The notes: generated from the sequence alone by a model not told the origin. Shown: positions 45,701 to 57,603, counted from the stretch's first letter. The stretch: DNA of 64,000 nt from Sorex araneus (GCF_027595985.1 NC_073305.1:118824114-118888113), one strand, 5' to 3'. Made by a program: numbers and translations.

Positions 45701-46631
45701 CTCTTGGGAAGGTTTGAAGGATGGAGGAAGTACTCAGATATTTTCTTCCCAGAAAACCTTCTTCAATAGTGGCTAGTGACTCCTGTAGGAAGACAGATGG
45801 TTTCAAAGACCCCTTTGGCCATTTAAGAGGCAGAGCAGTCACACAAGCCCTCACTATCTTGGACAACAGTGGCAATGCTCTCACTCTCCTCTGGGTCTCG
45901 AAGGCTGGATTTATTGCTTAATGTCAGGACAGCTGCCAAATGACTCCTGTGTGCTGCCCTGGGAGGCAGAGGGCTTTTCATTCCTTCTTGACTTCCAGGA
46001 ACCATTTATTTGTGTAGGAGGGAATCATTTTCCTATTCCTTCTAGCACAGATGTGGCATTTTTGTTATCTTTATGCCAGACGAACATGAGGCTGCTTCTT
46101 TGAGCCCCCAGTCTTTGCAATCTTCCCAGCAATCTTACAGCCCATTTCCTTTGAGATAATCCTGACTTTATACCAATGTTTACTATTGAGCAATATATTG
46201 TCTGGTGTGCCAGAACAGGAATCTGGGACTCAAAGCTAAGATTACTAAAAAATTAAATAAGTGCATCAAGTAGAGAAATGGAGCAGCAAATGATAGCTAG
46301 ACAACTTCTTTTGGAGTTCATTAAGAATTGATAAAATAGACTTGCTGCCTATAAATATGACTCAAGATGTTTACTCCAATATCAGACTTTATAATTTAGA
46401 AGCAAATAACCAGAGGTAGAAAGAGATGAAGGGATATCTGCATTCAGAAGTTGTCAATCTGGTATGGAGTACATTCATTTTTCCTATTGTTCCCTGAAAA
46501 GGAAATTTAGCGGTATGCTTCCACATACCCCAAGCTGAATGAGAGACCTTTTAGAGAATTATTCACACAGATGGAAGGAATTTGAAAAAGAGCAAACTGA
46601 TATTTTACTCTGGTTTCATATATATTCAATC
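45701..46631. other. Single-copy stretch
   Basis: Average GC and no SINE. Short ORFs lack motifs. Confidence 0.35.
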
Positions 46632-46795
46632 AGGACTGGAGAGACATTTCAAGGAACTTATTGCATATTTTGCATGCTGGCGCCCTGGATTCAATTCCCT
46701 GCACTGCATGATCCCCTGAGCGTGGCCAGGAGCAACTCCTGAATACAGAGCCAGGAATAGAACTGAGCACCACCACCAGCTGTCATCCAGAAACT
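46632..46795 (+). mobile_element. Family A SINE, old
   Basis: 'aggactggagagacatttca', 'gattcaattccctgcactgc' and 'ggccaggagcaactcctgaa'. Confidence 0.75.
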
Positions 46796-47171
46796 AAACT
46801 TATTAATTACATAAAATCATATTTACTGAGTTAATGGAAAATTAAATCTGTCCTCTCCTATATCTAAGAGCACACAGACTTGAAGGGATGAGAGAAAGGG
46901 CAAGGAAGAGCAATGAGTCGACACGTACTCTTTCCATTTGGTGTGATAAGGTTGAATTTGCTATGTCAGGTGGACAAAAGAGATTCACCTAGCAAAGACC
47001 TCTCCCAAACAGCTTGGGCAACAAGTATGCTCAGCGCTTGAGATGGTTTACCAAGTTGAAGACTTTAATACTTTGTAAGAAAAACATCAAAAATAGATTT
47101 TGAATTGTAACAGGTGCCATAAAGTTAAATGAATTTCACAATTATATTTTAATCTAAATTGGTTGACTTTT
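46796..47171. other. Single-copy stretch
   Basis: Nothing recognised. Confidence 0.35.
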
Positions 47172-47268
47172 TAAAGATATAAATATATATATAAATAGGT
47201 ATACAATTACGGAAAATCAAATATACAGTCTAAAGATATAAATATATGTATAAATAGGTATATAATTC
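47172..47268. repeat. 59-bp tandem duplication, second unit cut by a retroposon
   Basis: Unit 1 is 47172-47230. Unit 2 starts at 47231 and is interrupted at about 47268. Its remainder ('acacaattatggaaaatcaa') resumes at 47872 after the family C insertion. Confidence 0.85.
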
Positions 47269-47871
47269 ACTGTATCACTGTCATCCCATTGTCAGTTTAC
47301 TTGAGCGGGCACCAGTAACATCTCTATTGCACTCAGCCCTGATATTTTAGCAGCCTCTCCTTACTCGTCTTTCCCAACAATTTCTCTTTCAGGGTCAGGT
47401 GAATGAGGCCTATTGTTACTGTTTTTGACATATCGAATACGTCATGGGCAGCTTGCCAGACTCTGCCGGGCAGGACACTCTCAGTAGCTTGCCGGGCATT
47501 ATGAGTGGTTTTCATATATCTTTTACTGTATTTGGCTCTCCCATGTGGGCAATACACTTTTGGTAGCTTTTCAGGTTCTCCAAGAGGGAGAACAAGGCTA
47601 TTAGATGTTCGTGGTTGTGTACTTCCAGGAACTTGGTTTTATAGTCTCTGAATGTTGGCCATTGGGCAACTGGGGGCAGTCTGTTGGTGTGGCTGCCAAG
47701 CTACTGGAAAATGGGGGATCTGGGTGGAGGAGGCCCAGTCCCAATCTGAGCAGGCTTGAGTTTCTCTGCCGGTTCCTTAATGCGTGAGGCTCACCCAAAT
47801 GCGTGGAGAGTTGCCTTGAGCATGACTGTGGCTGGGTTCCAGAGGTCTTCAACTGTCAAGCCTCCGCTCAG
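47269..47871 (-). mobile_element. Family C long retroposon
   Basis: About 600 bp. Shares with 5251-5940 the segments 'gccaagctactggaaaatgg', 'ggttccttaatgcgtgaggc' and the family-B-like end, but has its own internal insertion ('gtggttttcatatatctttt'). No head and no poly-A. Flanks 'gtatataatt'/'gtacacaatt' are a decayed duplication or simply the interrupted repeat unit. Confidence 0.78.
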
Positions 47872-47902
47872 AGTACACAATTATGGAAAATCAAATATAT
47901 TT

Positions 47903-48339
47903 CTATTAAATAGTCTCATTGCTTGGTAATTTTATTTCATTAATCTTAGAGAATGGTAGGTTTGGTGAATGATATATGGGACATAATGGCATTTATTTTC
48001 TCTTCTAGTTCAGAGAATATCACTTAGAACTTAAAATAATTTAATCTTATTTTGCCTTTCAAAACTGAAGATCATTTTGTATTTATGTTCTAAAACAACA
48101 ATAAATTACAGGCATATATCATGCTTCAAAAATATCAGATTTTTTAGAAGTAATATATTAATCCTTGATTGTATGCTGCTGCAACAAAGAATTGAGCTAT
48201 GGAGAAATCACTTATGTAAATAATATCATTTTTTGTTTTCAAATATCCTCAACAATACACAATAGTTATGAAACTATTCTTCTTAAAATTTCCCACTAGC
48301 AAAGTAAAAACACTGAAAATCAGTGTAAAGCCAATTCTC
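47903..48339. other. AT-rich single-copy stretch
   Basis: Nothing recognised. Confidence 0.35.
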
Positions 48340-48341
48340 CC

Positions 48342-48690
48342 TTTTTTTTTTTTAATTGAATAACAATGAGATAGAACATTACAAAGCTGTTGATGGTTGG
48401 GTTTCATTCACACAATGTTCCAATACCCATCCCACAACCAGCGTACATTTACCAGCATCAATATCCTCAGTTTCCCTTCCATCTCCCTGCAAATCAACCC
48501 CCCAACCTGCCTATGGCAGGCACTGCTTCTCACCCCCCTCTCTCCCCTCTCTCCCTTCTCTCCCCTCCCTCTCTTCCTCTTTCTCTCTCACTCTCTATCC
48601 CCCTTTCTCTTTTTCTCTCTCCCACTTACCACCCCCATCTGGGCATTATAGTTTTCAATATAGGTACTGACAGGTTTTCATAGCAACAAG
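48342..48690 (-). mobile_element. PPT-rich 3'-terminal family with expanded pyrimidine tract
   Basis: Poly-A end (T-run 48342-48353), 'ccaatacccatcccacaacc', then the usual C-rich tract expanded into about 90 bp of CT/CCCT (48535-48622). The overlapping Ser/Pro/Leu ORFs of 84-104 codons are its translation. Confidence 0.78.
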
Positions 48691-48737
48691 GACAAATAGA
48701 AGCCACTGCTTATTTTTTATTTTAATTTTAATTGCTT

Positions 48738-48902
48738 TAATTTTGGGGGTCACACCCAGCGACGCTCAGTGGTTGCTCCTGGCTCTGCACTCAGGAACTC
48801 CCCCTGGCAGTGCTTGGGGGACAGTATGGGATGCCTGGAATCCAACCTGGGTGGACCTCATGCAAGGCAAATGTCCTACCCGCTGTGCTATTGCTCCAGC
48901 CC
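48738..48902 (-). mobile_element. Family A SINE
   Basis: Near full length, with 'gggggtcacacccagcgacg' and 'cgctgtgctattgctccagc'. Flanks share 'tagaagcc' (48698-48705 and 48903-48910), a possible target duplication. Confidence 0.92.
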
Positions 48903-49210
48903 TAGAAGCCTATTGTTTAATTGCAGAAAAAGTAACACAGGAGTCCCCCACTAAAAAATTTAGAATGTATACATTTGAAAATGAGGAAAAGTTTTAATAA
49001 TAAAAATATAAATTGAACTTCCTTAGATTTAAGGAAGTGTGATTGTTTTTCATCTTTTATTTCTCACTACTTGAATGCTGATCTTAGAAAACTGAGGTTC
49101 CAATGACAAGTGATGACAAGTAAGTAGACCATAACACTGGTTAAAACCAACCTGTTTCGAGCTTGGGAATACCTTAAAAACATAGCAATATGATAGGTTC
49201 TCTCCAGGAA

Positions 49211-49468
49211 GCATATTGCACTGTAGCACTGTCGCCCTGTTGTTCATTGATTTGCTCGAGCAGGCACCAGTAACGTCTCCATTGTGAGACTTGTTGTTAC
49301 TGTTTTCGGCATATCAAATACACCATGGGTAGCTTGGCAGGCTCTGCTGTGAGGGTAGGATACTCTTGGTAGCTTGCTGGGCTCTCTGAGAGGGACGGAG
49401 AAATCGAACCTGGTTTGGGCATGCGCAAGGCAAACACCCTACCTGCTGTGCTATTGCTCCAGTCCCAG
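49211..49468 (-). mobile_element. Family B SINE
   Basis: Full length. Short flanking repeat 'tccaggaa' (49203-49210, 49469-49476) is the probable target duplication. Confidence 0.9.
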
Positions 49469-49620
49469 TCCAGGAAACACATAGCTTTAAAAATTGCAAA
49501 GCTCCCATGTATGCTGACAAGAAATACTTCCCAGTTATTTTTTCTGAACTCTGTGAGTCTTCTGATTTCAGAGGTAGTTTGTTGATCCAGAGATATGATA
49601 CCCACCAAGAGAAACCATAA

Positions 49621-49785
49621 TAGGGCATGGAGAGATAGCATAGCCAGTAAGGAAATTGCCATGAATGTGGCAAGCTCGGATTTGTTATCCAGCATCCTAT
49701 ATTGTCCCTAATGTACTACCAGGAGTAATTCCTGAGTGCAGAACCAGGAGTAACCCCTGATCATAATTGTGTTTGACCAACATAC
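49621..49785 (+). mobile_element. Family A SINE
   Basis: 'gcatggagagatagcatagc', B box decayed to 'gatttgttatcc', tail 'gtgtttgaccaacatacaca'. Confidence 0.8.
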
Positions 49786-50629
49786 ACACACACAAAAGTA
49801 AAATAAAGAGAGAGAAACTATAACAAAGACTATTATAAAATCTCTTGTGAAGGATGAAATGAGCCCTGTTCTAAGCTAGGAAGTTAACATATATCTACAT
49901 CTGAGAGAATTCAAGACCCAAGCCCAGAGAAACAGATAGTTTTGTATCCATAACACAAAACAGTCAATGACTATCTTAGGTTCAGATCTCCATGCCCTAA
50001 ATTTCAAAGAAAAATGAGATAAGGGCAAGGTGTTTACTTTTACATGTAGTTAGTTGCATTCCAGTGAAGGAACATCCCAAATCAAAGTGCATATGTTTTT
50101 TATGGTTATCGGCACATCTTCTCCTTTCCAGAGTGGCAATAATTGTTGCTTGCTCTACAAAGCAAACAAATTGTTTCTAGAAAAGGGAAGGAGATTCATG
50201 TTGACACAAAAAAATTAACCCTCGAAATTTTTATCTTGAAAGATCTCTAGAAGTTTCTTTCTATATAGAAAGACTCTTCCTAGAGCTCTGAAGCTATTTT
50301 TGTTGTTCAAACATATCCCTTACACAAAAGAACTTGACTCAACAGGTTCACAAGAAATTCCGGAATCATTGTTTGCCTGCATTCCAGTGAGAAACTAAAG
50401 GTCAGGTGGTGACACAAGCCTTCACATATCTGATAATTTGAGGGAGGTTTACTGACAAGATCTCATTATCACAGGGGGAGTGCTTTATAACTTACTTCTT
50501 CAAGTAAGTCTGACAGATTCCTTATGGTCAAGGTTGTCAAACTTCTGTCTATAAAAAGCTAAGTAGAAACAGTTTACTCAGACAATCAAAACTGCTTTTG
50601 TACTCTTATCTCCTTGGACAGCTGCTTGG
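49786..50629. other. Single-copy stretch
   Basis: No recognised repeat and no gene supported. Confidence 0.35.
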
Positions 50630-50679
50630 GTTGAATTGCTTTTTATTTTTTATTCTCACCATGTATTCAATCAGAACTA

Positions 50680-50985
50680 CTTTTGTTTTTCTAACTTTTG
50701 AATTTCCATTTTAAGGTGTAATTTACATAGAGTAAAATTCACAGATCTGAGAGTGTAGTTCCACAGAGTTCTGACAATGAATACAGCTATATAAACCAAG
50801 TTATAGGACATTTTTTTTATTGCCAGAGAAAATTTTCTCTTGTCCTTCTATAGTCAGACAAATCCTGTCCACATGAAGCAATGAGTATTCTGTGATTATA
50901 AACTTCCTGCATCTTCCCTCTCATTTCTGAAGATTACCTTCATATTCCTGTGTATACCATTCTCAATTAAAAACTGTTTTCTCCT
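50680..50985. mobile_element. Old L1M-like 3' fragment
   Basis: 'ggtgtaatttacatagagtaa' and 'aattcacagatctgagagtg' followed by 'ttctgacaatgaatacagct' resemble a widespread old-L1 3' motif. Orientation not assigned. Confidence 0.45.
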
Positions 50986-51304
50986 TTACTTCATAGACCT
51001 CAAAACTTGATTAGAAAAAAATAATTTTTATTTATTTTTTAAATGATGCTACTAACTACTTCGTTTCTCAGGTCTATGATAAAGAGCTAATTCTTGACTA
51101 TTCTAATTGTTGGTCCATTAGCATCTAAGCCATTGTTGTTGTCTGTAACAATTTTGGACCTACCTGTACTTCATCATGAATATTCTAAGAGGACTTCCTG
51201 CCTCTTCTCTGCTTTTAGAAGCCACATTATTTCTCAATGGCATAAACCAGACTACATGCTTCCCAGGAAAACTCTTTTACAGGTTGTTATTAAACATAAA
51301 ATAA
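50986..51304. other. Single-copy stretch
   Basis: Nothing recognised. Confidence 0.3.
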
Positions 51305-51465
51305 CTGGGCTGGAGCTATAGTACAGCCCGTAGGGTATTACCTTGTATGCAATCGACATGGGTTTGATCCCAGGTATTCCATATTGTCGCCTGAGCACCG
51401 TCAGGAATAATTTCTGAGTACAGAGACAGGAGTAACCCCTATGCACAGCTGGGTCCAAAACAAAA
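51305..51465 (+). mobile_element. Family A SINE
   Basis: 'gggctggagctatagtacag', 'gggtttgatcccaggtattc' and 'ctatgcacagctgggtcc'. Tail-to-tail with the next copy, 19 bp apart. Confidence 0.88.
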
Positions 51466-51483
51466 TTACTGAATATCAATCAA

Positions 51484-51633
51484 TTTTATTTTTAAGCCAC
51501 ACATCTCAGTGCTCAAGGACCTCCTTTGGAGGGTCTCAGGGATCCTGTGGGGTGCGTGGGATAGAACCAGGAGTATGTCATGTGCAAGGCAAGTTCCGTA
51601 CCTACTATGAACTGTACTATTGCTCTGACCCCT
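51484..51633 (-). mobile_element. Family A SINE, old
   Basis: 'aagccacacatctcagtgctc', 'gtgggatagaaccaggagta' and 'tgtactattgctctgacccc'. Inverted partner of the preceding copy. Confidence 0.78.
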
Positions 51634-51924
51634 GAGTTCTTTAATATGAGTTCTATAAGCATACATTTTTGAGTTCCACTCATATTTCAAATTTTATTCC
51701 CTTTACTTTGTGTCCACTGTACTTGTTGCCTCTCATTAAACTCTCTTGTCTCTGTGACAACTTCTTTCTCCGTTAAGTGTGAAGACACATCATCCTCTGG
51801 TACTATCTGGAACATTTTAGAGAAAGTTTGAATTGACAGTTATATAGTTGAATAAACCATGACCTGCCTAGTTAACACCACTCCTTACTCATACATTATA
51901 CTTTAAAAAAACCTCCTTAAATAT

Positions 51925-52712
<788 letters not shown>

Positions 52713-53450
52713 AGTAGGAAGTGGAACAAAGGAGAATTCCAGGGGAAAAGACTAGCAGGAATTAAGCCGTGTTCCTATTTAGACTCTGGATAAGGAGGAC
52801 CTGGAGGTATACTTTACAATATTGTATGTATCTTCTCAATACTTGGCAGATAGAGTGAAATGAATGTCCATTTTCTCTAGATAATGATTGATGCCAGAGA
52901 GAAAAATAATAACAAAATAATGAATCTACCAGAGCTGTAAATGCTCTTTTCTTTTGTCAAATAAATAAATAAATAGATGACAAAGACTTCAGCCACTGAT
53001 GGCATTGACAGCAGAGAGTCTAAATCCTGACAGGCCTTTGGACAATGTAGTCTCTCAGAGTCTCGCTCTGTGAGGCAAATTTTCAGTGACATGATAGCCT
53101 ACTAGGGGCAAAACAGTAACCATTTGGAGCTCCCCTTGAAATAAAGCTTCAAGGGAATTTAAATAAGGCCACATAATGACCTGGGATTTAATTGACAAGT
53201 TATTGATTTCAATGTTATCAATAATTTATGATGTCTATATTAATCTTCCTGATACTTTCCAGTCCCTGCACAAAGAGTTAAAATAAAAGCAGCTCTATTG
53301 ATAAAGTTGTAAATTAAGATCCTACATACCAGTCAGTAATTGGTAATATATTAAGCTAAAACTGAAATTTTGGAACTACTAACCTAATTATTAAACACAA
53401 TCTAGATACCAAGAGTTTTCAAAGTCATGTCTATTATTTTACTCTTCAGG
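52713..53450. other. Single-copy stretch
   Basis: Short (AAAT)n at 52961-52977. Nothing else recognised. Confidence 0.35.
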
Positions 53451-53610
53451 AGCATGTGATGAAGTAAATCCAATCATCATCACAATCATTTTGCATTGAT
53501 AGAATAGAAACACAGACACATGAATAATTTCCCAAATTCATGTATCTAGCAACTGATGAAAATAAGATATATTATTCTCAGTCTGTAACTCATGTCTATT
53601 CCAATTCATA
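53451..53610 (-). mobile_element. MIR-like ancient SINE remnant
   Basis: 'agaaacacagacacatgaat' and 'tttcccaaattcatgtatctagc' follow the antisense MIR order (cf. 'gaaactgaggcacagag', 'cccaaggtcacacagc'). Confidence 0.45.
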
Positions 53611-53844
53611 TAATCTGCAAAGACCTGACTCCAGTTCAATCCCTGGCATTACTGGGTCCCTGAGATCCTCTAAGTAAAGACCTGGAGGTCCAGAGCACAA
53701 GCAGAAGTGGCCCAGGCAGTCCCTGGTACCTCAAGTCCTGAGTAGTTCTGCATTCCTGTGTCCTAGTATTGGAACATGTGATTCAGGGAACAGAGTATCC
53801 TGATAGAGGCTCAGACCCCTTGAGCACTTGGGATCCCCTCCTCA

Positions 53845-53906
53845 ATACACTCACACACACACACACACACATATGCACACACACACTCACACACTCACAC
53901 ATGCAG
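53845..53906. repeat. (CA)n microsatellite, interrupted
   Basis: CA units with TATG and CTCA interruptions, following a diverged SINE-like stretch (53615-53840) related in phrase to 3322-3455. Confidence 0.85.
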
Positions 53907-54043
53907 GAGTATATACTATTGAATTTTTTAAATAACACATTGACAGATATCTTTGCTGAAGGTTTTGAATTTCATACCTATTTGTTTAAACGAACAACAA
54001 TGATAGGTTGCATGCATTTTTATTTGTATTCTTGACATACTTT

Positions 54044-54140
54044 CACTTTTATTATCTCACCTTATTCTTATAACCATTCTGAGATGTGATAGGTCAGAGA
54101 TATTTAATCATATTTCGGTGATGGGTGAATAGCCTAGAAA
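54044..54140 (-). mobile_element. MIR-like ancient SINE remnant
   Basis: 'tcaccttattcttataacca' and 'gagatgtgataggtcagaga' resemble the antisense MIR core (cf. 'cctcacaacaaccctatgag'). Confidence 0.4.
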
Positions 54141-54694
54141 ATAAAATATTAGGAAGATATTATAGTTGTTTTCAGTTATGTCAAGGGTTGTCACAGAGAT
54201 GAAGGATTAGATAATTTTCTGCAAATCCAGAGGGCAGACCTAGGACTAGTGCCGGGGGTAATGCAGGGAAGGGATATAGGAAAGGAGGTTTTGTTCAATA
54301 AAGAGAGTACTTGTGGGCTGTTTCAAATATAGAGCAGACTCGGTCGGTAGTATATTTCTGCTGATTTTATCTTGGGAGATGGCAAAACAGAACAGATAAA
54401 CCTTATGTGACGTGCCCCCAAATGTGAGCTCATGATCTGTAGATTGGAACTATAAATACATTTCATGACTTTTCCTAATAGTAAGGTACAGAGGCTAGAT
54501 ATCTCTGCCACAGACCAACCCTAATTTCATTGGCAATCTGTAAACCTTAAAATCTAGAGTTCCTCTTGACAACTAAAATACCGGCATCTGTCCAGGTGAT
54601 GTATAATCCTTTCCAATAAAATGTAACTGAGTCCCAGGACATAGGATCTTCCTTCACTGTGTTCTGTTTGGCTTGATTTCGGTTTGCGGAATAC
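54141..54694. other. Single-copy stretch
   Basis: Nothing recognised. Confidence 0.35.
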
Positions 54695-54840
54695 ATCAAG
54701 AAGTTCCAAGGGTTTTCCTCATGGCTCTGCACTCAGGGAAAACTCAGGTAGAATCAGGGCACCATGTAGAATGCCTGAGATTGAACCTAGATTGGTCATA
54801 TGCAAGGCAAGTGCCCTATATGCTGTACTATTTCTCTGGC
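54695..54840 (-). mobile_element. Family A SINE, old, 3'-damaged
   Basis: 'atggctctgcactcagggaa', 'tgagattgaacctagattgg' and 'gctgtactatttctctggc'. The sense 3' tail is missing. Confidence 0.78.
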
Positions 54841-55277
54841 TGTCTTTTTATCCCTTCCAAACCAGGAAGTTCAAGATGCCTTTCTTTGATTTACATTATG
54901 AAGCAACTCTTAAATTATTTTATATACAAATATATAAATATTAATACATATGTGTGTATATATATATATGACTGTCATTTCAAAATATACAGACAATCTC
55001 TAAACTGATTTATTTCTTCTCACTTTTCTGTCTATTTTATCTCTCATTGACTGAAGTTATTTCCACAAGATACACTATCACGAAATAAATTTGTTTTCAG
55101 TATAGTTCTTAATACTTGTACTGTCCAGATCAAGGCAAAACAAACTGGCAACATGATGACACTAACAAGGGATTTTTACATGACTCCCATAAACCAGAAA
55201 GTAATATATCCAGCTATCATAATCAATAATTGAGATTTAATCAAAGTGCTAATGCATTAGACCTATTCTATTTCCCT
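54841..55277. other. AT-rich stretch with (TA)n
   Basis: TATG/TA microsatellite at 54945-54970; otherwise nothing. Confidence 0.4.
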
Positions 55278-55282
55278 AAATA

Positions 55283-55369
55283 GCACTGTAGCAGTGTCAT
55301 CCATCCCATTGTTCATTGATCTGCTCAAGCGTGCACCAGTAACGTCTCCATTGTGAGACTTGCTACTGT
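55283..55369 (-). mobile_element. Family B SINE, 3' piece (interrupted)
   Basis: From 'cactgtagcagtgtcatcca' to 'ttgtgagacttgctactgt', where the R-only retrocopy was inserted. Confidence 0.9.
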
Positions 55370-55643
55370 GTTTTTTTTTTAAGTAAATAGATTTTATTCA
55401 GAGGTTTCTGAGGGAGGGAGGAAGGGATAAGTGAGAGAGAGAATAGTAAGAATAACATGCTCAAGAGAGAACACGGGCTTCTCCAAGGGTGGAGGAAGCT
55501 CTACACACATCCTAGCACTGGATATGAAAGCATGAAAGTACACATCTCAAGGGGGGAGATGCGGGCGACACATGTGCTCGGGCACCACATGTGATCAGCC
55601 ACGTGGGCACAAGCAGCACATGGGCTCAGGCAGCATATGCGCC
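55370..55643 (-). mobile_element. R-only retrocopy of the ERV LTR transcript
   Basis: About 270 bp with poly-A (T-run 55371-55380) and AATAAA, flanked by a perfect 13-bp duplication 'gacttgctactgt' (55357-55369, 55644-55656). It matches only the R part of the 31715-32583 copy: both share everything from the A tail to 'gcatatgcgc' on the plus strand. It ends 30-31 bases downstream of the TATA box seen in the other copy. So it is a copy of a capped RNA starting at the LTR start site and polyadenylated at the end of R, mobilised by LINE machinery. The single extra G at its 5' end (minus strand) could be cap-derived. It is younger than the SINE it interrupts. Confidence 0.9.
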
Positions 55644-55820
55644 GACTTGCTACTGTTTTTGATATATTGAATATATCACAAGCAGCTTGCCAGGCTCTGC
55701 CATGCAGGCAGGATACTCTCGATAGCTCACCGGGCTCTTGGAGAGGGACGGAGGAATCAAACCTGGGTCAGCTGCATGCAAGGCAAATGCCCTACCTGCT
55801 GTGCTATCGCTCCATTCCCA
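55644..55820 (-). mobile_element. Family B SINE, 5' piece (interrupted)
   Basis: Resumes after the duplicated target with 'gacttgctactgtttttgat' and runs to the intact head 'gctgtgctatcgctccattcc'. Confidence 0.92.
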
Positions 55821-55849
55821 AATAACAATAACAAATTGTTGTACAGGGA

Positions 55850-55985
55850 AACAAATAAGACCCTATGCCTGACCTGAGCCCCCAGGAGGTAAAGGGGACA
55901 TCAGGAGCTGAAGGTCCAGGCTTCCCAGGAAACTGTCCCATCTACCAGAATGACCAAACCAGAAGCAGGAGCCTCCATCTTTTCC
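55850..55985. other. GC-rich unassigned segment
   Basis: 'gacctgagcccccaggaggt' and 'ccatctaccagaatgaccaa'. No family recognised; may belong with 56347-57010. Confidence 0.35.
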
Positions 55986-55987
55986 TC

Positions 55988-56178
55988 AATTTTATTTTAT
56001 TTTTAATTTGAGGGTTTAGGGAGCCACACCAGGTGCTGCTCAGGACTTAATTCTGGGTCTGTGCTCAGGTATCACTCCCAGCAGAGATCAGAAAATCATA
56101 CATGGTGCTGGGGATCAAATCCAGGTCAGCCAAATGCAAGGCAAGTGCCCTACCCACTGGACTAACTTGCTGGCACCC
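55988..56178 (-). mobile_element. Family A SINE, older subtype
   Basis: A/T-rich tail, 'gggagccacaccaggtgctg', 'ctggggatcaaatccaggtc' and a slightly altered head. Confidence 0.82.
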
Positions 56179-56216
56179 CTCAATGTTTATTTTTTCACAA
56201 ATGTTTTTGTACCCAA

Positions 56217-56346
56217 GGCCCAAGAGACAGTATAGGGATGACTTGCAAGCAGCCTGGTCGGAGTCCCAGCAACCCATAGGATCCCCTGAGTACCTCTAGG
56301 AGTGATCCTTGAGTGCAGAATCAGGAGTAACTGCCAGGTGTGGATC
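56217..56346 (+). mobile_element. Family A SINE, head damaged
   Basis: 'cggagtcccagcaacccata', 'ggagtgatccttgagtgcag' and 'gtaactgccaggtgtggatc'. Inverted relative to the copy 40 bp upstream. Confidence 0.72.
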
Positions 56347-57025
56347 AACACTTTCTCCAAGTTTTCTTGTCCACTCTCCGCTCCATCAAAGAGGGAACTC
56401 CACCTATCACCAAGGTTTGCTGTACCTAGGGCAGCCTCCTAGGCCTCCAGTCAGCAGAGCAGAACAGTTGAAGAGAACATATGCTGACCCTCAGCCAACG
56501 TGTCCATCAGTGTAAGCTGCTCTCCCCTCTTGATACACCTGGGGAGCCCCGCCCCCATGCCTGCTCCTTGGCCTCTCCTGTCATCCATGCTCACCCTAAA
56601 CTGTTCCTCCTGGAGGAAATAGACTGGGCAGTGAGTCAACCACACACAGGTGATCTGATGAAGAGTTATGAGGACAGAAATTGCATTAACTCAGCAGCTC
56701 CCCCTCGGGGCTTCCTGTACTCCCGGGCACGAGGCAGAGCAGAAGACCAGAGAGTGAGTTTAAGGGCGATTAGGATGACAGGGTTAGTGGGAAATGGGGT
56801 TCTTAGAACAATACACTTCCCAATGGAACAAACAGCCACCATCAGTGACAACCTTGCAGACACCCCTGCCACACACACACAACCACTCCCTGCAACCACG
56901 CACTGGAATGCTACAGGCAGGTTCACATTTGGACTCTCCCTACCACCTGGGAGAGGGGGTCAAGGTTGCCAATAAGGCTAGATTATCCCTGAAATTTACC
57001 TTGGTAATTTAAAAAAATAAATTTT
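56347..57025 (+). other. GC-rich segment with 164-codon ORF, A-rich end
   Basis: About 660 bp, GC-richer than the flanks, ending in an A/T-rich run (57008-57030). Longest non-repetitive ORF in the window is 56481-56975 (plus). It has no motif, signal peptide or transmembrane segment I recognise, and overlapping ORFs exist on the other strand. Options: an unrecognised retroposon or retrocopy of a non-coding RNA, a non-coding exon, or chance. I do not call a gene. Confidence 0.4.
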
Positions 57026-57346
57026 AAAAATCATAAGGGTTATATTTACAGTAGGAATGTAAAGGAGACTAACATGCATATATGCAGGCCAGTAACTCTT
57101 ACAGGAGATAACAAAAATAAATGTAAAAATGTGCAGCCCATCTTAGAAACCTGTTCTCTATATAATGGTAGATTTAAAAGCTCTCTAATAAACAGATTAC
57201 AATTTTGAAAAAAAATATATATTTATATAAATAAACTATTATTAATTCCACAAAACGTTTTACAGAGATCAGTATTAATTTTATCTTTTAAAAATTCATG
57301 AAAATTAAAATGCTGAGTAATATACAATTGCTTTGTTTAAAGATTA
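57026..57346. other. AT-rich stretch
   Basis: Nothing recognised. Confidence 0.35.
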
Positions 57347-57600
57347 AGAGCAGTAGAGATAGCTCAACATACTGAGAACATACTTTGTCAACAGGAAGAC
57401 CACATTTGGTCTCTGGAATCATGTTATACTTTGAATAACCACCTGTATTTCTCTGTAAATTTAGAGCCAGGAGTGACCTCTGAGCACTATTACTAAATGT
57501 GGCCTTTAAAACCGACAGAATGCAAAAAATTGTAGTCAACTTATCCAGTATGTAGAGCCAGGAGCTAGCCCTGCTCACTGCCAGGCATGACCTTCAAACT
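57347..57600 (+). mobile_element. Old family-A-like SINE plus second tail
   Basis: 'gagcagtagagatagctcaa' through 'gagcactattactaaatgtgg'. A second partial tail follows ('gagccaggagctagccctgc'...'gcatgaccttcaaac'), suggesting a dimer or two stacked insertions. Confidence 0.6.
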
Positions 57601-57603
57601 AAG

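Noticed and set aside
45429-45884. 151-codon minus-strand ORF
   Set aside because: Its Ser/Leu/Phe-rich centre is translated GAGACA low complexity, with an equally open frame on the other strand and no domain.
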